Shown here in pieces: positions 34,247 to 42,887 of a stretch of 64,000 bases of DNA. Each line of letters begins with the position of its first letter. The first letter of the stretch is position 1. Made by a program: the position numbers and the translations under genes. The notes under the pieces are model-generated. The model saw only the letters and a list, made by a program, of their open reading frames with translations, made no database searches and was not told where the DNA came from. Source of the stretch: Prevotella sp. (GTDB lineage: Bacteria; Bacteroidota; Bacteroidia; Bacteroidales; Bacteroidaceae); contig JAHHQW010000005.1 of the NCBI GenBank assembly GCA_020026195.1, positions 1-64,000 of the forward strand. The letters run 5' to 3'.

Positions 34247-34852
34247 TTATTTAGAGTACAACTCAACGATTAACTGTTCCTTAATGTTCTCGGGGATGTC
34301 GGCACGCTCGGGCACGTGTAAGAACTTACCGCTCTTTGTGTTTTCGTCCCACTCAATCCAAGGATACTTACTATGATTAAATCCTGCCAGTGCTGCTTCG
34401 ATTACTTCAAGAGACTTTGACTTCTCGCGTACTCCTACAATCTGACCAGGTTTAACTGAATATGAAGGTATTGATACTACATTACCATCAACAACGATGT
34501 GCTTGTGACCTACAAGCTGACGAGCTGCAGCACGTGTCGGAGCAATTCCAAGACGGAAAACTACGTTGTCAAGACGGCTTTCGAGACTCTGGAGCAGAAC
34601 TTCACCAGTAATACCAGAAGCTTTTGCTGCCTTCTCGAACAAATTACGGAACTGACGCTCAAGTACACCATAAGTGTATTTTGCTTTCTGCTTCTCTGCC
34701 AACATGACGCCGTACTCAGACATCTTTCTGCGACGGTTGTTGCCATGCTGTCCAGGAGGGAAGTTCCTTCTGGACAAAACTTTGTCTGCGCCGAAAATGG
34801 GTTCACCAAAACGACGTGCAATTTTTGATTTCGGACCTATATACTTTGCCAT
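34247..34852 (-). CDS. rpsD: 30S ribosomal protein S4
   Basis: Primary 16S rRNA binding protein and assembly nucleator. 201 residues with the S4 RNA-binding domain around RLDNVVFRLGIAPTRAAARQLVGHKH (93-118). Without the N-terminal zinc-type Cys cluster seen in some S4. In E. coli S4 represses the alpha operon; no such site is recognised here. Spaced 59 nt from rpsK, wider than most gaps in the cluster. Confidence 0.97.
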   Translation of the reverse strand: MAKYIGPKSKIARRFGEPIFGADKVLSRRNFPPGQHGNNRRRKMSEYGVMLAEKQKAKYTYGVLERQFRNLFEKAAKASGITGEVLLQSLESRLDNVVFRLGIAPTRAAARQLVGHKHIVVDGNVVSIPSYSVKPGQIVGVREKSKSLEVIEAALAGFNHSKYPWIEWDENTKSGKFLHVPERADIPENIKEQLIVELYSK

Positions 34853-34911
34853 AATTTAAAATAAAATTATCTTTATTATTTGTGATAATTATCAGTACGT
34901 TACTGCACCGA

Positions 34912-35301
34912 TTAAACTCTTCTTCTCTTCGGAGGACGGCATCCGTTATGTGGAATTGGTGTAACGTCGATAATCTCTGTTACTTCAATACCTGATGAGT
35001 GTACGGCACGGATTGCTGATTCGCGACCATTACCCGGACCCTTTACATATGCCTTAACCTTACGAAGTCCGAGACCAAATGCTACCTTTGCACAATCCTC
35101 TGCTGCCATCTGTGCTGCATAAGGAGTATTTTTCTTTGATCCACGGAAACCCATTTTACCTGCAGAAGACCATGAAATGATCTGGCCATCACTATTTGCT
35201 AAAGAAACAATAATGTTGTTAAACGAGCTATGAACATGAAGCTGTCCCATAGCGTCTACCTTGACGTTTCTTTTCTTTGATATGACTGCTTTCTTTGCCA
35301 T
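34912..35301 (-). CDS. rpsK: 30S ribosomal protein S11
   Basis: Platform protein of the small subunit, close to the 3' end of 16S rRNA. 129 residues with the family blocks NIIVSLAN, SAGKMGFRGSKKNTPYAAQ and the C-terminal DVTPIPHNGCRPPKRRRV. Follows rpsM by 9 nt. Confidence 0.98.
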   Translation of the reverse strand: MAKKAVISKKRNVKVDAMGQLHVHSSFNNIIVSLANSDGQIISWSSAGKMGFRGSKKNTPYAAQMAAEDCAKVAFGLGLRKVKAYVKGPGNGRESAIRAVHSSGIEVTEIIDVTPIPHNGCRPPKRRRV

Positions 35302-35310
35302 GACTATTTA

Positions 35311-35691
35311 TTATTTAACAGCTTTTTTCTTATTTGCAACTGTCTTCTTTCTACCCTTACGTGTACGAGCGTTGTTCTTTGTGCTCTGTCCACGAACGGG
35401 AAGACCGTTACGATGACGAACTCCACGATAGCAACCAATATCCATCAGTCGCTTAATATTCATCTGGACCTCTGAACGGAGGTCACCTTCTACTTTGAAT
35501 TCAGCGCCGATAATTTCACGGATCTTGGCAGCCTGGTCATCAGTCCACTCGCTAACTTTCAAGTCACGACTTACACCGGCTTTATCCAATATCTTTGCTG
35601 AACTACTTCGACCTATACCATAGATATAAGTCAATGCGATTTCGCCACGCTTATTCTGGGGCAAATCTACTCCAACAATTCTTATTGCCAT
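35311..35691 (-). CDS. rpsM: 30S ribosomal protein S13
   Basis: Head protein of the small subunit that forms inter-subunit bridges. 126 residues; conserved ALTYIYGIGRSSSAKIL near the N-terminus and a C-terminal GLPVRGQSTKNNARTRKG block with a basic tail that reaches the P site. Follows rpmJ by 38 nt. Confidence 0.98.
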   Translation of the reverse strand: MAIRIVGVDLPQNKRGEIALTYIYGIGRSSSAKILDKAGVSRDLKVSEWTDDQAAKIREIIGAEFKVEGDLRSEVQMNIKRLMDIGCYRGVRHRNGLPVRGQSTKNNARTRKGRKKTVANKKKAVK

Positions 35692-35729
35692 TGTTTAATT
35701 AATAAATTGAATTAATAAGTTTAATCTGA

Positions 35730-35846
35730 TTAACCCTGACGTTGTTTGTACTTAGGGTTCTTTTTGTTAATAACAAACAAACGACCTTTACGACGAACGA
35801 TCTTGCAGTCAGGGGTACGTTTCTTTACTGATGCTCTTGTCTTCAT
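35730..35846 (-). CDS. rpmJ: 50S ribosomal protein L36
   Basis: A 38-residue basic protein of the large subunit: begins MKTRASVKKRTPDCK and ends NKKNPKYKQRQG. Only one Cys is present, so it is the zinc-free form. It lies in the standard place between infA (13 nt upstream) and rpsM. Confidence 0.97.
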   Translation of the reverse strand: MKTRASVKKRTPDCKIVRRKGRLFVINKKNPKYKQRQG

Positions 35847-35859
35847 ATATCTCTATAGT

Positions 35860-36078
35860 TTATTTGTATCTAAATACGATTCTGCCTTTTGTCAAGTCAT
35901 AAGGACTCATCTCAACCCTAACCTTATCACCAGGTAGGATTTTAATGTAGTGCATCCTCATTTTTCCAGAAATATGTGCCATGATAGGACAACCATTCTC
36001 CAACTCTACTCTGAACATCGCGTTTGAGAGAGCTTCTACAATTGTTCCATCTTGCTCTATAGCTGATTGTTTTGCCAT
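35860..36078 (-). CDS. infA: Translation initiation factor IF-1
   Basis: A 72-residue OB-fold protein that occupies the A site during initiation. Conserved IEQDGTIVEALSNAMFRVEL and AHISGKMRMHYI. It is the first gene after a 422-bp gap that follows secY, so it probably has its own promoter. Confidence 0.97.
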   Translation of the reverse strand: MAKQSAIEQDGTIVEALSNAMFRVELENGCPIMAHISGKMRMHYIKILPGDKVRVEMSPYDLTKGRIVFRYK

Positions 36079-36500
36079 TCTTTCGTTTTTATTTTCTAAA
36101 GTGAATAATTCTCGGAAAAGTAACAGAGAACTATCTTCAATTTAAAATCTTTTTTCTATTGTCGTGACACATACTACAAAGTATTTCATGCTCTTTGACA
36201 AATTTGGTGCCAAAGATACAAAATATATTCTAACAATGAACAATATTCCGCTAAAATATGATTTTGTAATATGTAAAATATGAAAAATGACTTTATTATA
36301 TCCGTTTATGACCTTTCAAAGATAATGCGGAGATGCTGTATTTAAACTTGCAATCTTCATACATTAAATTTGAAAGGTCTCTAACGGTTAATTATTTTTT
36401 TAAAACTAGCATCGTGTCTTTACCGAACGGTACTTGCCTAATTCTCTAATACTCTCGTATGAATATCATTCGCTATGATTCTGAAAGTTAATTCAAAACC
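36079..36500. other. 422-bp gap between secY and infA, no map gene
   Basis: In Bacteroides the methionine aminopeptidase gene map commonly lies here; no trace of its reading frame is visible. The gap holds an inverted repeat GACCTTTCAAA (36310-36320) / TTTGAAAGGTC (36369-36379) with a 48-nt spacer, and two minus-strand TATCTTTG elements (36211-36218 and 36317-36324), the second partly inside the repeat. Confidence 0.6.
36211..36218 (-). promoter_or_regulatory. Possible -7 element of infA
   Basis: Minus strand TATCTTTG about 130 nt before the infA start. The upstream TTTG is not well placed (a TTG lies 22 nt away). Confidence 0.42.
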
Positions 36501-37826
36501 TTACTCTCCACGTTTGCGTCCTGAGTTAAGGAGTCCGTCATAATGACGCATCATAAGATGACTTTCAATCTGCTGAAGTGTATCTATAACTACACCGACG
36601 AGAATTAAAAGTGAAGTTCCTCCAAAGAACTGTGAAAAGGCTTCCTGAACATTTAGCAGTCCTGCCAAAGCAGGCATAATTGCAATGAATGCTATAAAAA
36701 TAGATCCAGGCAGTGTTATACGAGACATAATAGTTTCTATATAATCTGCTGTATCCTTACCGGGCTTGATTCCGGGAATGAAACCGTTATTACGTTTCAT
36801 ATCTTCTGCCATCTGAACGGGGTTCATCGTAATAGCTGTATAGAAATATGTGAATGCAATAATCAATGCTGCAAAAATAACATTGTATAGCAAACTGTTA
36901 TTATCCATAAGAGTACGAGTAAACCAACTAGACTGCTCAGGTGTAGAATAGCTTACAATTGCAAGCGGAATGAACATCAATGCCTGTGCAAAAATGATAG
37001 GCATAACGTTTGCAGCAAATAACTTGAGGGGGATATACTGACGTGCTCCTCCGTACTGTTTATTTCCAACAAGACGTTTTGCATATTGTACAGGAACCTT
37101 TCGAGTACCCTGTACTAAAAGGATTGCTGCACAAACTACTGCATAGAGTATGAGTATCTCAACTATAAACATTACAAGTCCACCGCCTGTGATTGCTGTA
37201 AATCTAGAAGAAACTTCCTGAATGAAAGCTTGCGGTAAACGAGCAATAATACCTATCATAATGATTAAAGAGACACCGTTTCCTACTCCGCGGTCTGTTA
37301 TTCTTTCTCCCAACCAGAGAACGAACATACTACCAGCTGCTAGGATTATAGTACTTGCAAACGAGAACCAGAACCAAGAAACACCTGATGCAAGTGCTTC
37401 TGGCGCCTGTAACTTGAGATTAAACAAGTATGACGGAGCCTGTAAAATAAGAATGAAAACTGTAAGTACACGTGTGTACCACATAATTTTCTTTCTTCCG
37501 CTTTCGCCTTCGCGCTGCATCTTATTAAAATATGGTACAGCAACAGCGAGAAGCTGCATAATGATAGAAGCTGAGATATATGGCATAATTCCGAGTGCGA
37601 AAACCGACGCATTGGAAAATGCACCACCGGAGAACATGTCAAGCAACGACATCAAGCCGCCTGCAGTTTGTGACTGCAATTGTTGCAACTTAGCTGGATT
37701 GATACCGGGAAGGATAACAAACGAGCCGAAACGATATATAGCCGTGAACAAGAGGGTGATGAGGATTCGCTGACGCAAATCCTCAACCTTCCAACAGTTC
37801 TTCAGTGTCTCAATAAACTTTTTCAT
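36501..37826 (-). CDS. secY: Protein translocase subunit SecY
   Basis: Forms the channel of the Sec translocon in the inner membrane. 441 residues with ten predicted membrane helices; signature blocks FGSFVILPGINP near the N-terminus, the plug region after helix 1 (GGLMSLLDMFSGGAFSNAS), and GGTSLLILVGVVIDTLQQIESHLM near the end. Starts 4 nt after the rplO stop and closes the spc cluster. Confidence 0.98.
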   Translation of the reverse strand: MKKFIETLKNCWKVEDLRQRILITLLFTAIYRFGSFVILPGINPAKLQQLQSQTAGGLMSLLDMFSGGAFSNASVFALGIMPYISASIIMQLLAVAVPYFNKMQREGESGRKKIMWYTRVLTVFILILQAPSYLFNLKLQAPEALASGVSWFWFSFASTIILAAGSMFVLWLGERITDRGVGNGVSLIIMIGIIARLPQAFIQEVSSRFTAITGGGLVMFIVEILILYAVVCAAILLVQGTRKVPVQYAKRLVGNKQYGGARQYIPLKLFAANVMPIIFAQALMFIPLAIVSYSTPEQSSWFTRTLMDNNSLLYNVIFAALIIAFTYFYTAITMNPVQMAEDMKRNNGFIPGIKPGKDTADYIETIMSRITLPGSIFIAFIAIMPALAGLLNVQEAFSQFFGGTSLLILVGVVIDTLQQIESHLMMRHYDGLLNSGRKRGE

Positions 37827-37830
37827 TTAC

Positions 37831-38277
37831 TTAGATTATAGTTGTGTTACCACCAACAGCTTTGATAGCTGCTTCTGCAGACTTAGAGAATGCATGTGCC
37901 TCTACGTCTACTTTTGCTGTGAGTTCGCCATTAGCAAGAACCTTGATTAATACCTTGCCGTTGGTCAAACCAGCTTCTACAAATTCTGCAAGACCTATCT
38001 TGCTTATATTCTTTGTTTCAGCAATGTGCTGAATTGTAGACAAATTGATTGCCAGATATTCCTTGTGGTTAATGTTCTTAAAACCAGCCTTCGGAACGCG
38101 ACGCTGTAATGGCATCTGACCACCTTCAAAACCTATCTTTCTCTTGTAACCAGATCTAGCCTTAGCACCCTTGTGTCCGCGTGTAGATGTTCCACCGTAA
38201 CCTGAACCACATCCACGACCGATACGACGACGTGAGTGTGTAGAGCCTTCGGCCGGTCTCAAATTATTTAATTTCAT
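37831..38277 (-). CDS. rplO: 50S ribosomal protein L15
   Basis: Large-subunit protein with a long basic N-terminal arm: LRPAEGSTHSRRRIGRGCGSG, then GHKGAKARSG and FEGGQMPLQRRVPKAGF. 148 residues, normal length. 28 nt after rpmD. Confidence 0.98.
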   Translation of the reverse strand: MKLNNLRPAEGSTHSRRRIGRGCGSGYGGTSTRGHKGAKARSGYKRKIGFEGGQMPLQRRVPKAGFKNINHKEYLAINLSTIQHIAETKNISKIGLAEFVEAGLTNGKVLIKVLANGELTAKVDVEAHAFSKSAEAAIKAVGGNTTII

Positions 38278-38305
38278 AATCGATTCTTTTTAAAAGTTTG
38301 ATTAA

Positions 38306-38482
38306 TTATTCTACTACGGTTACCAAGTGGTGAACCTTCTGTATCATTCCACGTAATGTGGGAGTATCTTCACGCTCAACGATCTGAGAAATTTTGCGCA
38401 ATCCTAGCGCATCAAGGGTACTCTTCTGATCCTTCGGCGCACCGATTCTACTTTTAATCTGCTTAATCTTAATTGTTGCCAT
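38306..38482 (-). CDS. rpmD: 50S ribosomal protein L30
   Basis: A 58-residue protein found by reading the gap between rplO and rpsE: begins MATIKIKQIKSRIGAPKDQ, has the L30 block LDALGLRKISQIVEREDTPT, and ends HHLVTVVE. Placement between rpsE (11 nt) and rplO is the standard spc order. Confidence 0.97.
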   Translation of the reverse strand: MATIKIKQIKSRIGAPKDQKSTLDALGLRKISQIVEREDTPTLRGMIQKVHHLVTVVE

Positions 38483-38493
38483 ATAATTTCTCC

Positions 38494-39006
38494 TTATCCG
38501 TTAAATACTTTGTCCATAGTAATACCACGAGTCTGAGCAACTGTGTAAGCATCTCTGAGCTGGCTTAAAGCGAGCATTGTAGCCTTTACCAAGTTGTGAG
38601 GGTTAGAAGAGCCCTTAGACTTTGCAAGGATATCCTGAATACCAGCACTATCCAATACAGCACGCATAGCACCACCGGCTACAAGTCCTGTACCTTCTGC
38701 TGCAGGCTTCAAGAACACACGAGCTCCACTGAAACGTGCCTCTACTTCGTGGGGAATAGTACCATTCAAAACGTGAACCTTGATAAGATTCTTCTTTGCT
38801 GATTCTACACCCTTAGCAATAGCTGCAGGAACTTCGCCGGCCTTTCCTAAGCCCCAGCCAAGTACACCCTTACCATCGCCTACAACGACTATGGCAGCAA
38901 ACGTAAAGGTACGACCACCTTTAGTTACTTTTGTAGTACGATTGACAGCAACAAGTCTGTCTTTCAATTCAACGTCATTATTAATTTTAACTTTGTCCAT
39001 TGCCAT
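38494..39006 (-). CDS. rpsE: 30S ribosomal protein S5
   Basis: Decoding-fidelity protein of the small subunit. 170 residues; N-terminal double-stranded RNA-binding domain (RLVAVNRTTKVTKGGRTF, VVGDGKGVLGWGLGKAGEVP) and a C-terminal S5 fold (GGAMRAVLDSAGIQDILAKS). Follows rplR by 6 nt. Confidence 0.98.
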   Translation of the reverse strand: MAMDKVKINNDVELKDRLVAVNRTTKVTKGGRTFTFAAIVVVGDGKGVLGWGLGKAGEVPAAIAKGVESAKKNLIKVHVLNGTIPHEVEARFSGARVFLKPAAEGTGLVAGGAMRAVLDSAGIQDILAKSKGSSNPHNLVKATMLALSQLRDAYTVAQTRGITMDKVFNG

Positions 39007-39012
39007 ATTCGT

Positions 39013-39357
39013 TTAAAATTTAAGTCCACCTTTACGTGCAGCGTCTGCAAGTTCCTGTACACGGCCATGGTAGAGATAACCACCACGATCGAATACAACT
39101 TTTTCAATACCAGCGGCGATTGCCTTGGCAGCGATTGCCTCACCAACCTTAGCAGCCTGTTCCTTCTTTGGCATTGTTTCCATGCCGAGCGAAGATGCGC
39201 AAACCAGTGTCTTACCAGTCAAATCGTTAATAATCTGTACGTAGATCTGCTTGTTGCTGCGGAAAACGCTCATACGAGGACGTTCAGCAGTACCATTTAC
39301 AGACTTACGAATTCTGTATCTGATGTTTCTTCGTCTTTCTACTTTCTTTGTTGTCAT
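39013..39357 (-). CDS. rplR: 50S ribosomal protein L18
   Basis: Binds 5S rRNA with L5. 114 residues; basic N-terminus (RRRNIRYRIRKSVNGTAERPRMSVFRSNKQIYVQ...) and the end block FDRGGYLYHGRVQELADAAR are diagnostic. 18 nt after rplF. Confidence 0.98.
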   Translation of the reverse strand: MTTKKVERRRNIRYRIRKSVNGTAERPRMSVFRSNKQIYVQIINDLTGKTLVCASSLGMETMPKKEQAAKVGEAIAAKAIAAGIEKVVFDRGGYLYHGRVQELADAARKGGLKF

Positions 39358-39375
39358 AATTGTAAATTATTAAAG

Positions 39376-39942
39376 TTATTTAGCTGCCGCTGTCTTACCA
39401 GACTTTCTGCGGATAACCTCACCCTTGAACAAGATACCCTTTCCTTTATAAGGCTCAGGCATACGGAAAGAACGAATTTTTGCACAAATAAGTCCTAACA
39501 ATTCTTTGTCGCAAGACTCAAGAATAATGATAGGGTTCTGGTTTCTCTCAGATTTTGTTTCAACCTTAACTTCTTTAGGCAACTGGAGAAATATGGGGTG
39601 TGTATAACCTAACGAGAACTCAACTAAGTTACCAGTGTTTGATACACGGAAACCTACACCGACAAGTTCAAGTTCTTTCTTATAACCTTCAGAAACACCA
39701 ACGACCATGTTGTTGATGAGTGCACGGTAAAGACCGTGGAAAGCCTGCTTCTGTTTCTGTTCAACAGGGCTGTTCTCATCTATTTCTACTACTACCTGAC
39801 CATCTGCAATCTTCACAATTATAGAAGAATCTACAGTCTGTGCCATTTCACCCTTCGGACCTTTAACAATGATGTGATTGTTGTTATTTTCAACAGTTAC
39901 ACCTGCCGGAATACTAATTGGTAATTTTCCTATTCTTGACAT
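39376..39942 (-). CDS. rplF: 50S ribosomal protein L6
   Basis: Large-subunit protein near the sarcin-ricin loop. 188 residues in two repeated L6 folds; N-terminus SRIGKLPISIPAGVTV and end block IRSFRMPEPYKGKGILF. I start at MSRIGKLP (39942); the frame is open 10 codons further but would overlap rpsH. A purine run AGGAGGATT lies just upstream and reads as a strong ribosome binding site. Confidence 0.97.
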   Translation of the reverse strand: MSRIGKLPISIPAGVTVENNNNHIIVKGPKGEMAQTVDSSIIVKIADGQVVVEIDENSPVEQKQKQAFHGLYRALINNMVVGVSEGYKKELELVGVGFRVSNTGNLVEFSLGYTHPIFLQLPKEVKVETKSERNQNPIIILESCDKELLGLICAKIRSFRMPEPYKGKGILFKGEVIRRKSGKTAAAK

Positions 39943-39956
39943 AATAAATCCTCCAA

Positions 39957-40352
39957 TTAATAAACATAGCAAAGAACTTCGCCACCGATCTTATTTTCAG
40001 CAGCTTCTTTGTTTGTCATTACACCATGAGATGTAGATATAATTGCTATACCTAATCCGTTAATAACTCTCGGCATGTCCTTATAACCAGTATACTTACG
40101 TAAACCCGGCTTAGACACTCTCTTTAAGCACTGAATTGCATTCTTCTTTGTGCTTGGATTGTACTTCAAAGCTACTTTGATAGTACCCTGAGGACCGTCT
40201 TCAATGAATTTGAAGTTAAGGATATAACCTTTTTCGAAAAGGATTTTAGTAATTTCCTTCTTCAAATTAGAAGCGGGAATTTCTACCACGCGGTGGTTAG
40301 CCATAATGGCATTCCTCAATCTCGTCAGATAATCTGCTATTGGATCTGTCAT
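39957..40352 (-). CDS. rpsH: 30S ribosomal protein S8
   Basis: Central-domain 16S rRNA binder and assembly protein; in E. coli it represses the spc operon. 131 residues; DPIADYLTRLRNA at the start and STSHGVMTNKEA near the end. 55 nt after rpsN. Confidence 0.98.
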   Translation of the reverse strand: MTDPIADYLTRLRNAIMANHRVVEIPASNLKKEITKILFEKGYILNFKFIEDGPQGTIKVALKYNPSTKKNAIQCLKRVSKPGLRKYTGYKDMPRVINGLGIAIISTSHGVMTNKEAAENKIGGEVLCYVY

Positions 40353-40407
40353 ATTATAAAATGTTTAATTAATCGGGACTTCCCCGACAATATTAAAAAA
40401 TACTGAA

Positions 40408-40710
40408 TTACCAGCTTGCTTTCTTTACACCCGGAATCAAACCATTTGAAGCCATCTCGCGGAACTGAATACGAGAAAGACCGAACTGACGCATGTAACC
40501 TCTTGGACGGCCAGTTACCTTGCAACGGTTATGCAAACGGATGGGATTGGCGTTACGAGGGAAACTCTGCAATTTACGAGCTGCCTCGTATGCTTCAGCA
40601 GGATCCTCTGTTGTAGCAATAACTTTCTTCAAAGCTGCACGCTTTTCAGCATACTGAGCTACTAACTTGGCACGCTTTACTTCACGTGCTTTCATTGATT
40701 CTTTTGCCAT
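40408..40710 (-). CDS. rpsN: 30S ribosomal protein S14 (zinc-free form)
   Basis: Small-subunit head protein. 100 residues, the long form without the CxxC pairs of the zinc-binding version. Ends CKVTGRPRGYMRQFGLSR...GLIPGVKKASW, diagnostic of S14. The zinc-free form removes a zinc demand, and no second copy is seen here. 5 nt after rplE. Confidence 0.98.
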   Translation of the reverse strand: MAKESMKAREVKRAKLVAQYAEKRAALKKVIATTEDPAEAYEAARKLQSFPRNANPIRLHNRCKVTGRPRGYMRQFGLSRIQFREMASNGLIPGVKKASW

Positions 40711-40715
40711 ATCTA

Positions 40716-41270
40716 TTAGTCTTTTTTAGCGGTTTTGAACGGAAGTCCGAATTCCTTCAAGAGTGCGAAACCTTCTTCGTCTGTCTTTGCAGAAGTTACG
40801 AATGTAATATTCATACCCTGGATACGGTCAACAGTATCGATGTTGATTTCAGGGAAGATAATCTGCTCCTGAATACCGAGTGTATAGTTTCCACGACCAT
40901 CGAACTTTGTCTGGATACCCTTGAAGTCACGAATTCGAGGAAGAGCGATTCTTACGAGTTTCTCCAAGAATTCATACATTCTTTCACGACGAAGTGTTAC
41001 CATAACGCCGATAGGCATCTTCTTACGAAGTTTGAAATTTGCAATATCCTTTTTTGAATATGTTGCAACTGCTTTCTGACCTGCAATAGTTGTTATTTCG
41101 TTAATAGCAACCTCAACAATTTTCTTGTCTTCTGTTGCATCACCCAAACCCTGGTTAATAACAATCTTCTTCAAAGCAGGAGTCTGCATACTAGAAGTAT
41201 ATCCGAACTGTTTCTGCAATGCAGGTACTATGCGTTCTGCATATTCTTTCTTTAACTGTGCTGTATTCAT
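40716..41270 (-). CDS. rplE: 50S ribosomal protein L5
   Basis: Binds 5S rRNA and forms the bridge to S13. 184 residues; KKIVINQGLGDA, GQKAVATYSKKDIANFKLRKKMPIG and GRGNYTLGIQEQIIFPEI are diagnostic. Its ATG overlaps the rplX stop by one base (TAATG), which implies translational coupling. Confidence 0.98.
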   Translation of the reverse strand: MNTAQLKKEYAERIVPALQKQFGYTSSMQTPALKKIVINQGLGDATEDKKIVEVAINEITTIAGQKAVATYSKKDIANFKLRKKMPIGVMVTLRRERMYEFLEKLVRIALPRIRDFKGIQTKFDGRGNYTLGIQEQIIFPEINIDTVDRIQGMNITFVTSAKTDEEGFALLKEFGLPFKTAKKD

Positions 41271-41590
41271 TACTTAATCTCCTCCCCTGATTTTTTAGCG
41301 ATACGTACCTTCTTGCCTTCGTCTGTAATTTTGACTCCGACACGAGTAGCTTTGCCACTCTTAGGATCGATCAAACTTAAATTTGAGATATGAATAGGAG
41401 CTTCCTGCTTTACGATACCTCCCTGAGGGTTCTTAGCACTGGGCTTTGTGCTTTTTGATACAAGGTTAAGACCTTCTACCAAAGCACGCTGCTCTTTTAC
41501 TAAGACTTTGAGCACCTTTCCCTGCTTGCCTTTGTCCTCACCGGCCAAAACGATAACAGAGTCGCCTTTTTTAATATGTAACTTACTCAT
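41270..41590 (-). CDS. rplX: 50S ribosomal protein L24
   Basis: Early assembly protein of the large subunit, KOW-domain. 106 residues; KKGDSVIVLAGEDKGKQGKVL near the start, then NLVSKSTKPSAKNPQGGIVKQEAPIHISNL split in family order. 19 nt after rplN. Confidence 0.98.
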   Translation of the reverse strand: MSKLHIKKGDSVIVLAGEDKGKQGKVLKVLVKEQRALVEGLNLVSKSTKPSAKNPQGGIVKQEAPIHISNLSLIDPKSGKATRVGVKITDEGKKVRIAKKSGEEIK

Positions 41591-41609
41591 TACTATTCTT
41601 GTTTAAATG

Positions 41610-41975
41610 TTAAAGAACCTCAGGTGCCAGTGAAACGACCTTCATGTTAACTGCACGCAATTCACGAGCTACGGGGCCAAAAATACGACTACCGCGAAGT
41701 TCGCCAGCATTGTTCAACAATACGCAAGCATTGTCGTCAAATCTGATATATGAACCATCAGCACGACGAATTTCTTTCTTTGTGCGAACAATCAAAGCCT
41801 TTGATACTGCACCCTTCTTCAATTCACTTGACGGAATGACGTTCTGAACCGATACCACGATAACATCACCCACACTTGCATAACGGCGACCTGTACCTCC
41901 AAGGACACGTATACATTTTGCCTCACGTGCGCCGCTGTTATCACATACTGTAAGTCTTGATTCTGTCTGTATCAT
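41610..41975 (-). CDS. rplN: 50S ribosomal protein L14
   Basis: Large-subunit protein at the subunit interface. 121 residues beginning MIQTESRLTVCDNSGAREAKC and ending KVVSLAPEVL, a close match to the family. 2 nt after rpsQ. Confidence 0.98.
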   Translation of the reverse strand: MIQTESRLTVCDNSGAREAKCIRVLGGTGRRYASVGDVIVVSVQNVIPSSELKKGAVSKALIVRTKKEIRRADGSYIRFDDNACVLLNNAGELRGSRIFGPVARELRAVNMKVVSLAPEVL

Positions 41976-41977
41976 AT

Positions 41978-42235
41978 TTACTTAGCTTTTTCAATTATTT
42001 GTACTAATCTCCATCTCTTAGTCTTGCTGAGAGGACGAGTTTCCATGATGAGTACCTTATCACCGATAGCGGCCTCATTATTTGCGTCATGTACATGGTA
42101 TTTCTTTGTCTTCTGAACAAACTTACCGTACATTGGGTGCTTCTCTTTAAATTTAGACGCAATCACAATGGTTTTATCCATCTTGTCGCTTACAACGACA
42201 CCCATTCTAGTTTTTCTTAAATTTCTTGTTTCCAT
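41978..42235 (-). CDS. rpsQ: 30S ribosomal protein S17
   Basis: Early 16S-binding OB-fold protein. 85 residues; RKTRMGVVVSDKMDKTIVI and ETRPLSKTKRWRLVQI are diagnostic. 12 nt after rpmC. Confidence 0.98.
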   Translation of the reverse strand: METRNLRKTRMGVVVSDKMDKTIVIASKFKEKHPMYGKFVQKTKKYHVHDANNEAAIGDKVLIMETRPLSKTKRWRLVQIIEKAK

Positions 42236-42247
42236 CTGGACCTCTCC

Positions 42248-42442
42248 TTATTTATTAAGTTCTCTCTGATGAAGTTCTGTTTTCATACGTGCGATGTCAC
42301 GACGAGCTGCCTTAATCTGTGAGGGATTTTCGAGCGGTGTAACAGCATGGTTAAGTTTCATTTGGTTATACTTGCCAACTTCTGTCTGTATTCTCTCAGC
42401 CAGTTCTTCGGTTGTGAGTTCTCTTATTTCTTTAATCTTCAT
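42248..42442 (-). CDS. rpmC: 50S ribosomal protein L29
   Basis: Two-helix protein at the exit tunnel, docking site for trigger factor and SRP with L23. 64 residues; KEIRELTTEELAERI and the C-terminal IKAARRDIARMKTEL. 2 nt after rplP. Confidence 0.97.
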   Translation of the reverse strand: MKIKEIRELTTEELAERIQTEVGKYNQMKLNHAVTPLENPSQIKAARRDIARMKTELHQRELNK

Positions 42443-42444
42443 AA

Positions 42445-42873
42445 TTAAGCGTTTTTATCGTAATCACGTCTTATAACAAACTTAGTCTTCACGGGTAGTT
42501 TCTGAGCTGCAAGGCGAAGTGCCTCTTTAGCAATTTCTAATGAAACTCCTTCTACTTCAAAGAGGATACGACCTGGAGTAACAGGTGCTACCCATCCTGC
42601 GGGATCACCTTTACCTTTACCCATACGGACATCTGCCGGCTTACGAGTAAATGGTTTATCCGGGAATATACGAATCCAGACCTGTCCTTCACGCTGCATG
42701 TAACGATTTACAGCAACACGGGCAGCTTCTATCTGACGACTATCCAGCCATTTGCTCTCAAGTGTCTTGATACCAAATGAGCCGAAAGCCAGTGTTGTTC
42801 CTCTGTGAGCGTTGCCTTTGTTGCCACGTCCATCTTGAGGTCTTCTATATTTTACTCTTTTAGGCTGTAACAT
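42445..42873 (-). CDS. rplP: 50S ribosomal protein L16
   Basis: Helps shape the tRNA A site of the large subunit. 142 residues; MLQPKRVKYRRPQDGRGNKGNA..., VNRYMQREGQVWIRIFPDKPFT and GKGKGDPAGWVAPV are diagnostic. 14 nt after rpsC. Confidence 0.98.
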   Translation of the reverse strand: MLQPKRVKYRRPQDGRGNKGNAHRGTTLAFGSFGIKTLESKWLDSRQIEAARVAVNRYMQREGQVWIRIFPDKPFTRKPADVRMGKGKGDPAGWVAPVTPGRILFEVEGVSLEIAKEALRLAAQKLPVKTKFVIRRDYDKNA

Positions 42874-42887
42874 AATAACTTCTTACT

